A program made the position numbers and the translations under genes. Positions 27,016 through 35,567 of a DNA stretch of 64,000 nucleotides are shown here, piece by piece (position 1 is the first letter of the stretch; each line of letters starts with the position of its first letter). Under the pieces are notes generated by a model. The model saw nothing but the letters and a program-made list of their open reading frames with translations, was not told where the DNA came from and ran no database searches. Location of the stretch: NCBI RefSeq assembly GCF_014836775.1, contig NZ_JACSQD010000001.1, positions 664,185 to 728,184 of the forward strand, given 5' to 3'. The DNA comes from Arthrobacter gallicola. GTDB lineage: Bacteria > Actinomycetota > Actinomycetes > Actinomycetales > Micrococcaceae.

Positions 27016-28272
27016 TTACCGCCCGGACACGTCCTGGCTTACCAGCCATTCGTGTGCCCCGGCGTCGGCGGCTCCCATGGATTCCACCACGGACACGGTC
27101 CGCTGCCGCACCTCGGTCTGCTGGGCTTCCGGGGCGCACGGTCCCTGCGGAAGGTCTGCAGCTACTGAGCACCAGCGGTACGGATCCCGCACGATCACCG
27201 AGGGCGCCCAGGCCAGGTCGCTGACCCGCCAGGCGCCGCCGTCGTCGTCCTGCGCAAACTGCGCGCGGACGATCAGGCCTTCGTTGTTGACCGGATACCA
27301 GGGCGAGAGCTCGGTGACGGCGTTGCCGAGACCATAGACGATCCAGGTGCCGTTGTAGTTTTCGATGGGCAGCACGGAGTGGGTGTGGTGGCCGTAGATG
27401 AGGTCAAATTCGCCGCTGTCGGCCAGGGCATGTGCGGTTTCGATCTGCTGGCTGTTGGGCAGCGAAGCGTATTCGTCTCCGGCGTGCACGCCGCCCACCA
27501 CCAGGTCCGCGCCCTGTGCCCGGGCGGCTTTGGCCCGCAGGATCATGTCCGCGGGATCGAGCAGGTCCACCTGCCAGGGATAGTCGGCGGTCAGTCCGTT
27601 CAGGCCGTAGGTCGCCTGGATGATTCCGATCCGGGCCCCGGAGGTGTCCATAATGAGCGGCACCCCGGAGGCGGCTTCGGAGGCGTAGGACCCGGTGTGC
27701 TTCAGTCCCAGCGAGTCCAGGACGGAGAGGGTCCGGTTCAGCCCGGCGGTGCCTGCGTCGATGGTGTGGTTGCTGGCCGTGGTGCAGGCCTGGTATCCCA
27801 CCGCCGCGGCCGCGGTGAGGATCTGCGGCGGCACGTTGAACATCGGGTAGCCGGCATACGGGCCGCCGGCCTCGGCAACCGGAGTCTCCATGTGGCAGAC
27901 GGCCAGGTCAGCACCGGACACGTAGGCACGCATTCCTTCCAGCAGGGGTTCAAAGTCCAGCGGCTGCTTGCCGGTGGCGGCTGCGTCCGCGGAAGCCTGC
28001 TCCCACAGCTGCGGATGCACCAGCAGGTCCCCGGCGAGCATCACCGTGGAGCAGCGCAGGCCCGGACATTCCACGCCGACGCCGGGTGTCGCCGTCGGCG
28101 TCGGAACCGGTTCAGGAGCAGCGGATTCAGCGTCAGCGGCAGCTGAACCCGGCCCGGAGGGGTCCGGAGCAACCGGTGCCGCCGTGCAGCCGGTGATTAT
28201 CAGCAGCGCAGCCACCCCAGACAGCAGCACCGCCGCCCCGCTGCGGACTGTGGCTTCGGACCTGATCTTCAT
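27016..28272 (-). CDS. CapA-family metallophosphatase-fold lipoprotein
   Basis: A 418-residue protein starting at MKIRSEATV (28272) behind a GGGGGG-type ribosome site. It has a lipoprotein signal with lipobox IITGC (Cys29), a Pro/Ala/Thr linker to about residue 70, then the CapA pattern: VMLAGDLLVHPQ, NVPPQI, TTASNHTIDAG, VVGGVHAGDEY and DLIYGHHTHSVLPIE. The fold is calcineurin-like; CapA/PgsA relatives take part in poly-gamma-glutamate or capsule export, but without CapB/CapC neighbours the substrate is open. It is divergent from the M3 peptidase. Confidence 0.88.
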   Translation of the reverse strand: MKIRSEATVRSGAAVLLSGVAALLIITGCTAAPVAPDPSGPGSAAADAESAAPEPVPTPTATPGVGVECPGLRCSTVMLAGDLLVHPQLWEQASADAAATGKQPLDFEPLLEGMRAYVSGADLAVCHMETPVAEAGGPYAGYPMFNVPPQILTAAAAVGYQACTTASNHTIDAGTAGLNRTLSVLDSLGLKHTGSYASEAASGVPLIMDTSGARIGIIQATYGLNGLTADYPWQVDLLDPADMILRAKAARAQGADLVVGGVHAGDEYASLPNSQQIETAHALADSGEFDLIYGHHTHSVLPIENYNGTWIVYGLGNAVTELSPWYPVNNEGLIVRAQFAQDDDGGAWRVSDLAWAPSVIVRDPYRWCSVAADLPQGPCAPEAQQTEVRQRTVSVVESMGAADAGAHEWLVSQDVSGR

Positions 28273-28419
28273 GGTTCCCCCCGGAACGTATTGAGAACGC
28301 AGCGTATTGTGCACGCACCTGCAGCGGGCCGCCGTGCGGCGGTGATGTGGCGGTCTGGGTTGAGCATACGCGGCCCGTCGGCTGGTTGGGCGGCGGCTCG
28401 TGTGAAAGTGTTGTTGACC

Positions 28420-30441
28420 ATGAGCAATGCCCTTCTTTCCGCGAGCACCCTCCCGTATGAACTCCCGGATTTCGCCGCTTTTTCAGATGATGCCTACCTT
28501 CCCGCCTTTGAGGCCGGGATGCAGGAACAGCTGGCTGAAATCAGTGCCGTAACCGCCAATCCGGACCCGGCGGACTTCGCCAACACCATCGCCGCACTGG
28601 AGCGGTCCGGCCAGGCTCTGGCCCGTGTGTCCGCTGTCTTCTTCAACCTGGTGATGTCCCATGCCACCGAGGCCGTGCAGGCCATCGAACAGCAGATCGG
28701 CCCGCGGCTGGCCGCCCACCAGGACGGCATCTTCCAGGACCAGACGCTCTTCGAGCGGGTCGGCAGCGTGCCGGAGACCGATCTGGATGAGGAGGAGCGC
28801 AGACTGCTGGCTGAGTACCGCCGCCGGTTCCTGCGCGCCGGGGCCGGGCTCGACGACGCCGGCAAGGCACGGATGCGGGAACTGAACACCCGGCTCTCCG
28901 AGCTGGGAACGGCGTTTTCGCAGAAGCTCCTGGCAGACACCAACGCCTCAGCGCTGGAGGTTGACGACGCCGCCGAGCTGGACGGTCTCTCCCCCGATGA
29001 CATTGCAGCGGCCGCCGCTGCGGCCCGGGACGCCGGGTCCGGGGCAAAGTACCTGCTGTCTCTGATCCTGCCCACTCCGCAGCCGGCACTGGCACGGTTG
29101 ACGGACCGCAGGACCCGGCAGCGGCTCTTTGAAGCCTCAGCGAACCGCGGCTTCCGGGACAATGAGCACGGCACGCTGGGCATTGCCGCGGAGATGGCCG
29201 CGCTGCGCGCTGAACGCGCGGCGCTGCTGGGTTACGGCAGCCACGCCGAATACGCCGTCGAAGACCAGACCGCCCCGTCCCTCGGCGCGGTCCGGGAAAT
29301 GCTGGCACGGCTGGTTCCCCCGGCCGTGCGCAACGCCGAGACGGAGGCGGGGAAGCTGCGCGCCGCGGCCGCAGGGGACGGGATCAAAGACCTGCAGCCC
29401 TGGGACTGGGCGTACTACTCCGAGCAGGTCCGCCGCGAGGAGTATTCCGTGGATCTGGAGGCCCTGCGCCCCTGGTTCGAGCTGGAACGCGTACTGAACG
29501 ACGGCGTGTTTTACGCGGCCAACCGGCTCTACGGCATCACCTTCACGGAACGCCGCGATCTGGCCGGCTACCATCCCGACGTCCGGGTCTGGGAAGTCCG
29601 GAATGAGGACGGGTCCGCACTGGGCCTGTTCCTGGGCGACTACTTCGCCCGGGACACCAAGAGCGGCGGGGCCTGGATGAATGAACTCGTCTCCCAGTCC
29701 CGGCTGCTGGACCGGCGGCCCGTGGTGGTGAACAACCTGAACATCTCCAAACCAGCCGACGGCGAACCGGTGCTGTTGAGCTTTGATGAAGTGGTGACGG
29801 CGTTCCACGAGTTCGGCCACGCGCTGCACGGACTGTTTTCCGACGTCGGGTACCCGCTGTTCTCGGGGACTGCCGTTCCGCGTGACTTCGTCGAGTACCC
29901 CTCCCAGGTTAATGAAATGTGGATGCTGTGGCCTGAAGTGGCAGCTCATTTCGCCCGGCATTACCAGACCGGTGAGCCGCTGCCGCAGGAAACCCTGGAC
30001 CGGATCCGCGCAGCGTCGCTGTGGGGTGAAGGCTTCCGGACTGCGGAGTACCTGGGCGCCACGCTGCTGGATCTGGCCTGGCACTCGCTTCCGCCGGCGG
30101 AAACGGTCACGGATCCGGCCGCTTTCGAGAAGGAAGCACTGACCCGCGCCGGAATCGACCCGGCCCTGGTTCCCCCGCGTTACCGCACCGGATATTTCAA
30201 GCACATTTTTGCCGGCGGGTACTCCGCTGCCTACTACTCCTACATCTGGAGTGAGGTGCTCGACGCCGACACGGTCCAGTGGTTCACGGAAAACGGCGGG
30301 CTGACCCGCGCCAACGGTGAAGCGTTCAGGTCCAAGCTGCTCTCCCGCGGCTATGCGGCCGATCCCCTGGAATCGTTCCGGGAACTGCGCGGCAGGAACG
30401 CGGACATCACTGCCCTGCTTGCCCGCCGCGGCCTCGCCTGA
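28420..30441 (+). CDS. M3-family oligopeptidase (Dcp/oligopeptidase A-like)
   Basis: A 673-residue cytoplasmic zinc metallopeptidase starting at MSNALLSAS (28420), with only a weak upstream GTGAAAG. The catalytic motif is HEFGH in TAFHEFGHALHGLFS, and the third zinc ligand region follows in FVEYPSQVNEMW. The family substrate loop is near the C-terminus in RYRTGYFKHIFAGGYSAAYY. It degrades short peptides and is normal in length. The following GNAT gene starts six bases after its stop. Confidence 0.94.
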   Translation: MSNALLSASTLPYELPDFAAFSDDAYLPAFEAGMQEQLAEISAVTANPDPADFANTIAALERSGQALARVSAVFFNLVMSHATEAVQAIEQQIGPRLAAHQDGIFQDQTLFERVGSVPETDLDEEERRLLAEYRRRFLRAGAGLDDAGKARMRELNTRLSELGTAFSQKLLADTNASALEVDDAAELDGLSPDDIAAAAAAARDAGSGAKYLLSLILPTPQPALARLTDRRTRQRLFEASANRGFRDNEHGTLGIAAEMAALRAERAALLGYGSHAEYAVEDQTAPSLGAVREMLARLVPPAVRNAETEAGKLRAAAAGDGIKDLQPWDWAYYSEQVRREEYSVDLEALRPWFELERVLNDGVFYAANRLYGITFTERRDLAGYHPDVRVWEVRNEDGSALGLFLGDYFARDTKSGGAWMNELVSQSRLLDRRPVVVNNLNISKPADGEPVLLSFDEVVTAFHEFGHALHGLFSDVGYPLFSGTAVPRDFVEYPSQVNEMWMLWPEVAAHFARHYQTGEPLPQETLDRIRAASLWGEGFRTAEYLGATLLDLAWHSLPPAETVTDPAAFEKEALTRAGIDPALVPPRYRTGYFKHIFAGGYSAAYYSYIWSEVLDADTVQWFTENGGLTRANGEAFRSKLLSRGYAADPLESFRELRGRNADITALLARRGLA

Positions 30442-30446
30442 CCGCC

Positions 30447-31160
30447 GTGGCCACCATCGCATCGTGCCAGCGCATGCAGCACGCCTGGTTCACCGCCCTC
30501 GCCGCGGCCACCGGAGGCCGGTCCTTCGGCACCCATGAGTCGCGCTGGGTCTGGCTCCCCGCCCGACGTCAGCTCATGCTGATGTTTCCCGACGTTATTT
30601 CGCCTGCGGGTATCCGTCCCGGCCTCGCTGAAGGGTCCCGCCTTGGTGCCTCGACGGTGGGTGTCTGGCTGGGCGGGTCCGTGGATCCTGCACCGCTGGA
30701 AGCCTTCGGTTTTCGGCGCGGTCCGCAGACCTGCTGGATGACTGCGCCGGTTCATGCTCCGCAGGCCTGGCCCGGGACCGCGGCATCAGTGGAGGTCCAG
30801 CCGCCGGAAGTCTCCGGGGCCGATGCCGAGGAACTGCGGGTAGGGCACACGGTCCCCCGGCAGGCCTGGCACATCGCCGCGCGTGACTCAGCGCGCCTCA
30901 CCGGGCGGGCGTACGCGTTTTATCCCAATGGCACTGCAGGGTTGTCCAAGGTCGGCGGTATTTTCCATCTCGCCGTCGGCGCGTCCAGCCGGCGCCGCGG
31001 CTTCGGCACCGCCCTGCTGAGCACGGCCGCTGCGGCAGCTGAGGCTGCCGGCGCGGAGCATCTGATCGTCAACGCGACGGCGCCGGGCCAGGATCTGTGC
31101 GCGGCCCGCGGCTTCTCTCTGGTGGGCCGGGGACAGACCTACTCGATGGCGATCGGATAG
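30447..31160 (+). CDS. GNAT-family N-acetyltransferase
   Basis: A 237-residue protein with a GTG start, probably co-transcribed with the M3 peptidase. The acetyl-CoA binding motif is visible in the C-terminal half: IFHLAVGASSRRRGFGTALLSTA, with the RRRGFGTAL pyrophosphate loop, and a final ARGFSLVGRGQTY. The N-terminal half looks like a degenerate GNAT domain. The substrate is unknown. Confidence 0.8.
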   Translation: MATIASCQRMQHAWFTALAAATGGRSFGTHESRWVWLPARRQLMLMFPDVISPAGIRPGLAEGSRLGASTVGVWLGGSVDPAPLEAFGFRRGPQTCWMTAPVHAPQAWPGTAASVEVQPPEVSGADAEELRVGHTVPRQAWHIAARDSARLTGRAYAFYPNGTAGLSKVGGIFHLAVGASSRRRGFGTALLSTAAAAAEAAGAEHLIVNATAPGQDLCAARGFSLVGRGQTYSMAIG

Positions 31161-31174
31161 GCCTGACCAACCGC

Positions 31175-31219
31175 AACGGCCGGACCGGGATGCTCTCCCT
31201 GGTCCGGCCGTTGTCTTTT
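31175..31219 (+). terminator. Rho-independent terminator between the GNAT gene and pdxS (convergent)
   Basis: A 12-bp perfect stem AACGGCCGGACC / GGTCCGGCCGTT (31175-31186 with 31201-31212, 14-nt loop) is followed by GTCTTTTGG. It ends the plus-strand unit and may also stop minus-strand transcription from pdxS. Confidence 0.8.
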
Positions 31220-31249
31220 GGGAACATTCCCTCAGCTGGAGTTTTCTTA

Positions 31250-32167
31250 TTACCAGCCGCGCTCCGCGAGGCGGTGCGGCTGTGGGATCTCGTCGACGTT
31301 GATGCCGACCATGGCTTCACCAAGACCGCGGGAAGCCTTGGCAATTTCGTCGGGATCGTCGTGGAACGTGGTGGCCTTGACGATGGCGGCGGCGCGCTCT
31401 GCCGGGTTGCCGGACTTGAAGATCCCGGAGCCCACGAAGACACCGTCAGCACCGAGCTGCATCATCATGGCAGCGTCGGCCGGAGTGGCAATGCCGCCGG
31501 CGGTGAAGAGCACCACCGGGAGCTTGCCGGAAGCGGCAACTTCCTTCACCAGTTCGTACGGGGCCTGCAGTTCCTTGGCCGCGACGTACAGCTCGTCCTC
31601 CGGCAGGGAGGAAAGCCGCGCGATTTCGGTGCGGATCTGGCGCATGTGCATGGTGGCGTTGGAAACGTCACCGGTGCCGGCCTCACCCTTGGAACGGATC
31701 ATCGCAGCGCCCTCGTTGATCCGGCGAAGCGCCTCACCCAAATTGGTGGCACCGCAGACGAAGGGAACAGTGAACTTCCACTTGTCGATGTGGTTGGCGT
31801 AATCGGCCGGGGTCAGGACCTCGGATTCATCGATGTAGTCAACACCAAGGGACTGCAGGATCTGCGCTTCAACGAAATGCCCGATCCGGGCCTTGGCCAT
31901 CACCGGAATGGACACGGCGTCAATGATGCTGTCAATCATGTCCGGATCACTCATCCGCGACACACCGCCCTGCGCACGGATATCCGCAGGAACCCGCTCG
32001 AGGGCCATTACGGCAACCGCTCCGGCGTCCTCGGCAATCCGGGCCTGCTCAGCCGTGACAACGTCCATGATGACGCCGCCCTTGAGCATCTCCGCCATCC
32101 CGCGCTTCACGCGGCTGCTGCCGGTCGAAGCAGCGTTTTCTGAGGCGGACGGGAAATCTGTAGGCAT
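31250..32167 (-). CDS. pdxS: Pyridoxal 5'-phosphate synthase lyase subunit PdxS
   Basis: A 305-residue TIM-barrel protein with the family segments [37 protein letters not shown], a Schiff-base lysine in [10 protein letters not shown], and [20 protein letters not shown]. It builds PLP from ribose 5-phosphate, glyceraldehyde 3-phosphate and ammonia from PdxT. The acidic N-terminal extension of about 15 residues is normal for actinobacteria. It is 71 bp downstream of the CDP-alcohol transferase gene and convergent with the GNAT gene. Confidence 0.97.
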   Translation of the reverse strand: MPTDFPSASENAASTGSSRVKRGMAEMLKGGVIMDVVTAEQARIAEDAGAVAVMALERVPADIRAQGGVSRMSDPDMIDSIIDAVSIPVMAKARIGHFVEAQILQSLGVDYIDESEVLTPADYANHIDKWKFTVPFVCGATNLGEALRRINEGAAMIRSKGEAGTGDVSNATMHMRQIRTEIARLSSLPEDELYVAAKELQAPYELVKEVAASGKLPVVLFTAGGIATPADAAMMMQLGADGVFVGSGIFKSGNPAERAAAIVKATTFHDDPDEIAKASRGLGEAMVGINVDEIPQPHRLAERGW

Positions 32168-32237
32168 GGCAAGGCTCTCTCGTAGAACGGGCTGTAAAGG
32201 CCATGGTATGCCCGGGCAGCGTCCGGCAAGGGCTCTG

Positions 32238-32864
32238 CTACGTATCTTTACCCAGCACCTCGGCTGTGGCCTGCCGGCGCACTGTGCCCATCCGCTGCAC
32301 GATTGTCACGCAGCTGGCCAGGCAGAGCAGCACCAGCACAACCAGGAGCACCACCTCCGGTACGCCCAGACCCACCAGGCCGGTGGCAGTCAGCAGGAAG
32401 ACCAGCCGTTCCGCACGTTCAGCGAGCCCCACGTTCGCGTTGAATCCGAGAGATTCTGCCTTGGCCCGGATGTAGGAAACCAGCATGCCCAGGACCAGAC
32501 AGATCAGGGCGGTGATGCCAATGGCATCGTTGTCCCCGCCGGTGAAGAACCAGATGCTGACGCCGGCGAACAGGGCACCGTCGGCGAACCGGTCGAGGGT
32601 GGAGTCCAGGAAGGCACCCCATTTGCCCTTCCGTGCCTGTTGCCGGGCCATGATGCCGTCAATAACGTCGGAGAAAATGAACAGCACAATGAAGATCGTG
32701 CCCCAGAACAGCTGGCCCAGCGGATAAAAGACCAGTCCGCCGATCATCACGCCGAGCGTGCCGAGGATGGTGACCGCGTCCGGGCTCACCCGGTGGCGGA
32801 TCAGCCAGGTGGCCAGCGGTGTGAACAGTGCGGTAAAGAAGCCGCGGGCATATTTGTTCAGCAC
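32238..32864 (-). CDS. CDP-alcohol phosphatidyltransferase (probable phosphatidylinositol phosphate synthase)
   Basis: A 208-residue membrane enzyme with a GTG start two bases after the HIT-protein stop. The complete CDP-alcohol motif D-x2-DG-x2-AR-x8-G-x3-D-x3-D is present ([10 protein letters not shown] then [10 protein letters not shown]), with about six membrane segments. The actinobacterial context (thrS-HIT-this gene) indicates synthesis of phosphatidylinositol phosphate from CDP-diacylglycerol. The mannosyltransferase and acyltransferase genes for phosphatidylinositol mannosides that often follow in relatives are absent here. Confidence 0.9.
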   Translation of the reverse strand: MLNKYARGFFTALFTPLATWLIRHRVSPDAVTILGTLGVMIGGLVFYPLGQLFWGTIFIVLFIFSDVIDGIMARQQARKGKWGAFLDSTLDRFADGALFAGVSIWFFTGGDNDAIGITALICLVLGMLVSYIRAKAESLGFNANVGLAERAERLVFLLTATGLVGLGVPEVVLLVVLVLLCLASCVTIVQRMGTVRRQATAEVLGKDT

Positions 32865-32866
32865 GC

Positions 32867-33475
32867 CTATGCCTCGCTGGTTCCGGAAGCGGACGCCGGG
32901 TCAGCGGCCTCTGCCGGCCATGCCTCGGCGACCTGGCGGCGGACTTCACCGAGCGTCTGCGTAATGGCCTTGGTCTGGGCGATGATCGGCAGAAAATTCC
33001 CGTCCCCGCTCCACCGCGGAACGATGTGCTGGTGCAGGTGCGCGGCGATCCCGGCACCACCGGCTGCTCCCTGGTTCATGCCCAGGTTAAAGCCGGCCGG
33101 CGCGGAGACCTTGCGCAGCACGCGCATGGCGGTCTGGGTCAGTGCCGCGATCTCCGCGGTTTCTTCCACGTCAATGTCCGTGTAGTCGGGAACATGCCGG
33201 TAGGGGCAGACCAGCAGGTGCCCGGCGTTGTACGGAAACAGGTTCAGGATGACGAACGCGTGCTTTCCGCGGTGCACGATCAGCGCTTCCTCGTCCGTGT
33301 GGGAGGGAGCCGTGCAGAACGGGCAGTTGTCCTCCGAGGAGACCTGTTCCTGCCCGCCCTTGATGTACGCCAGCCGGTGCGGGGTCCAGAGACGCTGGAA
33401 GGCATCCGGCACCCCCGCAAGTTCGAAGCTGTCGGTGACTTCGCCGTCGTGCGGATACTGCTCCTGGCTTTCCAT
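32867..33475 (-). CDS. HIT-family hydrolase
   Basis: A 202-residue protein with the histidine triad HLHQHIVPRW, an upstream CPFC zinc-type pair in the DNCPFCTAP segment, and NLFPYNAGHLLVCPYRHV. Actinobacterial members act on Ap4A or similar dinucleotides; the exact substrate is not predictable. It lies between thrS and the CDP-alcohol transferase in the same orientation, an arrangement conserved in actinobacteria. Confidence 0.93.
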   Translation of the reverse strand: MESQEQYPHDGEVTDSFELAGVPDAFQRLWTPHRLAYIKGGQEQVSSEDNCPFCTAPSHTDEEALIVHRGKHAFVILNLFPYNAGHLLVCPYRHVPDYTDIDVEETAEIAALTQTAMRVLRKVSAPAGFNLGMNQGAAGGAGIAAHLHQHIVPRWSGDGNFLPIIAQTKAITQTLGEVRRQVAEAWPAEAADPASASGTSEA

Positions 33476-33493
33476 GCGCTCTGTCCCCGTGCC

Positions 33494-35506
33494 TTACTTG
33501 TCCCGGTTCCGGACGGCTTCGACGATCCGCTTGACCGCTTCCTCGACCGGCACGCCGTTGTCCTGGCTGCCGTCGCGGAAGCGGAAGGATACAGCTCCGG
33601 CTTCGGCGTCCTCGCCGCCGGCGATCAGGACGAAGGGAACCTTTTCCTTGGACGCGGTGCGGATCTTCTTCGGGAAACGGTCGGTGCCGGCGTCCACCTC
33701 GGCGCGGATGCCCGCTTCCTTGAGCTTGCCGATCACGTCGTACATGTAGTCGTTGAAGGCTTCAGCGACGGGGATGCCAACCACCTGAACCGGAGCCAGC
33801 CAGGCCGGGAAGGCGCCGGCGTAGTGCTCGGTGAGCACCGCCATAAAGCGTTCCACGGATCCAAAGAGGGCGCGGTGGATCATGACCGGGCGCTGGCGGG
33901 TGCCGTCAGCGGCCTGGTATTCGAGTTCGAAGCGCTCGGGCAGGTTGAAGTCCAGCTGGATGGTGGACATCTGCCAGGTGCGGCCGATTGCGTCGCGGGC
34001 CTGCACGGAGATCTTCGGGCCGTAGAAGGCTGCTCCCCCGGGATCCGGGACCAGGTCCAGTCCGGAGGCCTCGGCAACCTCGGCCAGCGTGCGGGTGGCT
34101 TCTTCCCAGACCTCGTCGGAGCCGACGTACTTCTCCGGGTCCTTGGTGGAGAGCTCCAGGTAGAAGTCATCCAGGCCGTAGTCCTTGAGCAGGTCCAGGA
34201 CGAAGTTGAGCGTAGTGGTCAGCTCGTCCTTCATCTGCTCGCGGGTGCAGTAGATGTGGGCGTCGTCCTGGGTCATGCCGCGCACGCGGGTCAGGCCGTG
34301 GATCACGCCGGACTTCTCGTACCGGTAGACCGAGCCGAATTCGAACAGCCGCAGCGGCAGTTCGCGGTAGGACCGTCCGCGGGAGCGGAAGATCAGGTTG
34401 TGCATGGGGCAGTTCATCGGCTTCAGGTAGTAGTCCTGGCCGGGCTTGGTGACCTCGCCGGTTTCCGGATCGGTGACCTCGTCAACGTGCATGGGAGGGA
34501 ACATGCCGTCCCGGTACCAGTCCAGGTGGCCGGAAACCTCGTACAGGTGGCCCTTGGTGATGTGCGGGGTATAGACGAACTCGTAGCCGGCCTCGGTGTG
34601 GCGCTGGCGGGAGTAGTCCTCCATCGCCTTGCGGATGATGCCGCCCTTGGGGTGGAACACCGGCAGCCCGGAACCGAGTTCATCCGGGAAGGAGAACAGG
34701 TCCAGTTCGGTGCCCAGCTTGCGGTGGTCGCGGCGCTCGGCCTCCGCCAGGCGCTCCTGGTAGGCCTTGAGGTCGTCCTTGGTGGGCCAGGCGGTGCCGT
34801 AGATGCGCTGCAGCTGCTGGTTGTTCTGGTTGCCCAGCCAGTAGGCGGCAGCGGAACGGGTGAGGGCGAAGGCGTTGGAGATCAGCTTGGTGTTCGGCAG
34901 GTGCGGGCCGCGGCACAGGTCGCACCACACGGTGTCGCCGGACTTGCGGTCCACGTTGTCGTAGATGGTGATTTCGCCGGCGCCGACCTCAATGTTCGCG
35001 CCCTCGCCGGCTTCCTCGGCGCCGTCCTTCTTGCCGAGCAGCTCCAGCTTGTACGGCTCGTTGGCCATGGCTTCGCGGGCTTCATCCTCGGACACCACGC
35101 GGCGGACGAATTTCTGGTTCGAGTTGACGATCTTCTGCATCATCTTCTCGAGCGTCTTCAGGTCCTCCGGGGTGAAGGGCTCGGCGACGTCGAAGTCGAA
35201 GTAGAAGCCGTCCTTGATGTACGGGCCGATGCCCAGCTTGGCGTCGGGGCGCAGCTGCTGGACCGCCTGGGCCATCACGTGGGCGGTGGAATGGCGCAGC
35301 ACGTTCAGGCCGTCTTCGGAATCGATGGTCACGGCTTCAATGCTCTGGCCGGGGGCCAGCGGCGTGTCGAGGTCCTTCAGGACGCCGTCGACCTTCATAA
35401 CGACTACTTCGCGCCGTTCGAAGAAGAGCTGCGCACCGGTGGTGCCAGTATCCACCGTGGTCTCTTCGCCGTCGACGATGAGGGTGAACTGTTCCGGCAC
35501 TGACAC
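33494..35506 (-). CDS. thrS: Threonine--tRNA ligase
   Basis: A 670-residue synthetase. The GTG at 35506 ([13 protein letters not shown]) is chosen because AGGAG lies five bases upstream. An N-terminal TGS domain is followed by the editing domain with [10 protein letters not shown] and the catalytic core with [10 protein letters not shown] (zinc cysteine), [13 protein letters not shown] and [14 protein letters not shown]. The C-terminal anticodon-binding domain has [14 protein letters not shown]. It charges tRNA-Thr and hydrolyses Ser-tRNA-Thr. Confidence 0.97.
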   Translation of the reverse strand: MSVPEQFTLIVDGEETTVDTGTTGAQLFFERREVVVMKVDGVLKDLDTPLAPGQSIEAVTIDSEDGLNVLRHSTAHVMAQAVQQLRPDAKLGIGPYIKDGFYFDFDVAEPFTPEDLKTLEKMMQKIVNSNQKFVRRVVSEDEAREAMANEPYKLELLGKKDGAEEAGEGANIEVGAGEITIYDNVDRKSGDTVWCDLCRGPHLPNTKLISNAFALTRSAAAYWLGNQNNQQLQRIYGTAWPTKDDLKAYQERLAEAERRDHRKLGTELDLFSFPDELGSGLPVFHPKGGIIRKAMEDYSRQRHTEAGYEFVYTPHITKGHLYEVSGHLDWYRDGMFPPMHVDEVTDPETGEVTKPGQDYYLKPMNCPMHNLIFRSRGRSYRELPLRLFEFGSVYRYEKSGVIHGLTRVRGMTQDDAHIYCTREQMKDELTTTLNFVLDLLKDYGLDDFYLELSTKDPEKYVGSDEVWEEATRTLAEVAEASGLDLVPDPGGAAFYGPKISVQARDAIGRTWQMSTIQLDFNLPERFELEYQAADGTRQRPVMIHRALFGSVERFMAVLTEHYAGAFPAWLAPVQVVGIPVAEAFNDYMYDVIGKLKEAGIRAEVDAGTDRFPKKIRTASKEKVPFVLIAGGEDAEAGAVSFRFRDGSQDNGVPVEEAVKRIVEAVRNRDK

Positions 35507-35567
35507 GTTGTCTCCTAGATTCGTTTGTACTGGCGCCTCCGCACGGGTTTGCCCGTGCACCGCGCCT

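Noticed and set aside
33026-35503. An 825-codon open frame on the plus strand across the HIT and thrS genes
   Set aside because: It is antisense to two certain genes; such frames are expected opposite high-GC coding DNA, and its translation is low-complexity Val/Gly/Asp without domains.
33494-35567. T-box or threonine attenuator upstream of thrS
   Set aside because: The space upstream of thrS is only about 60 bp and shows no T-box sequence or leader peptide.
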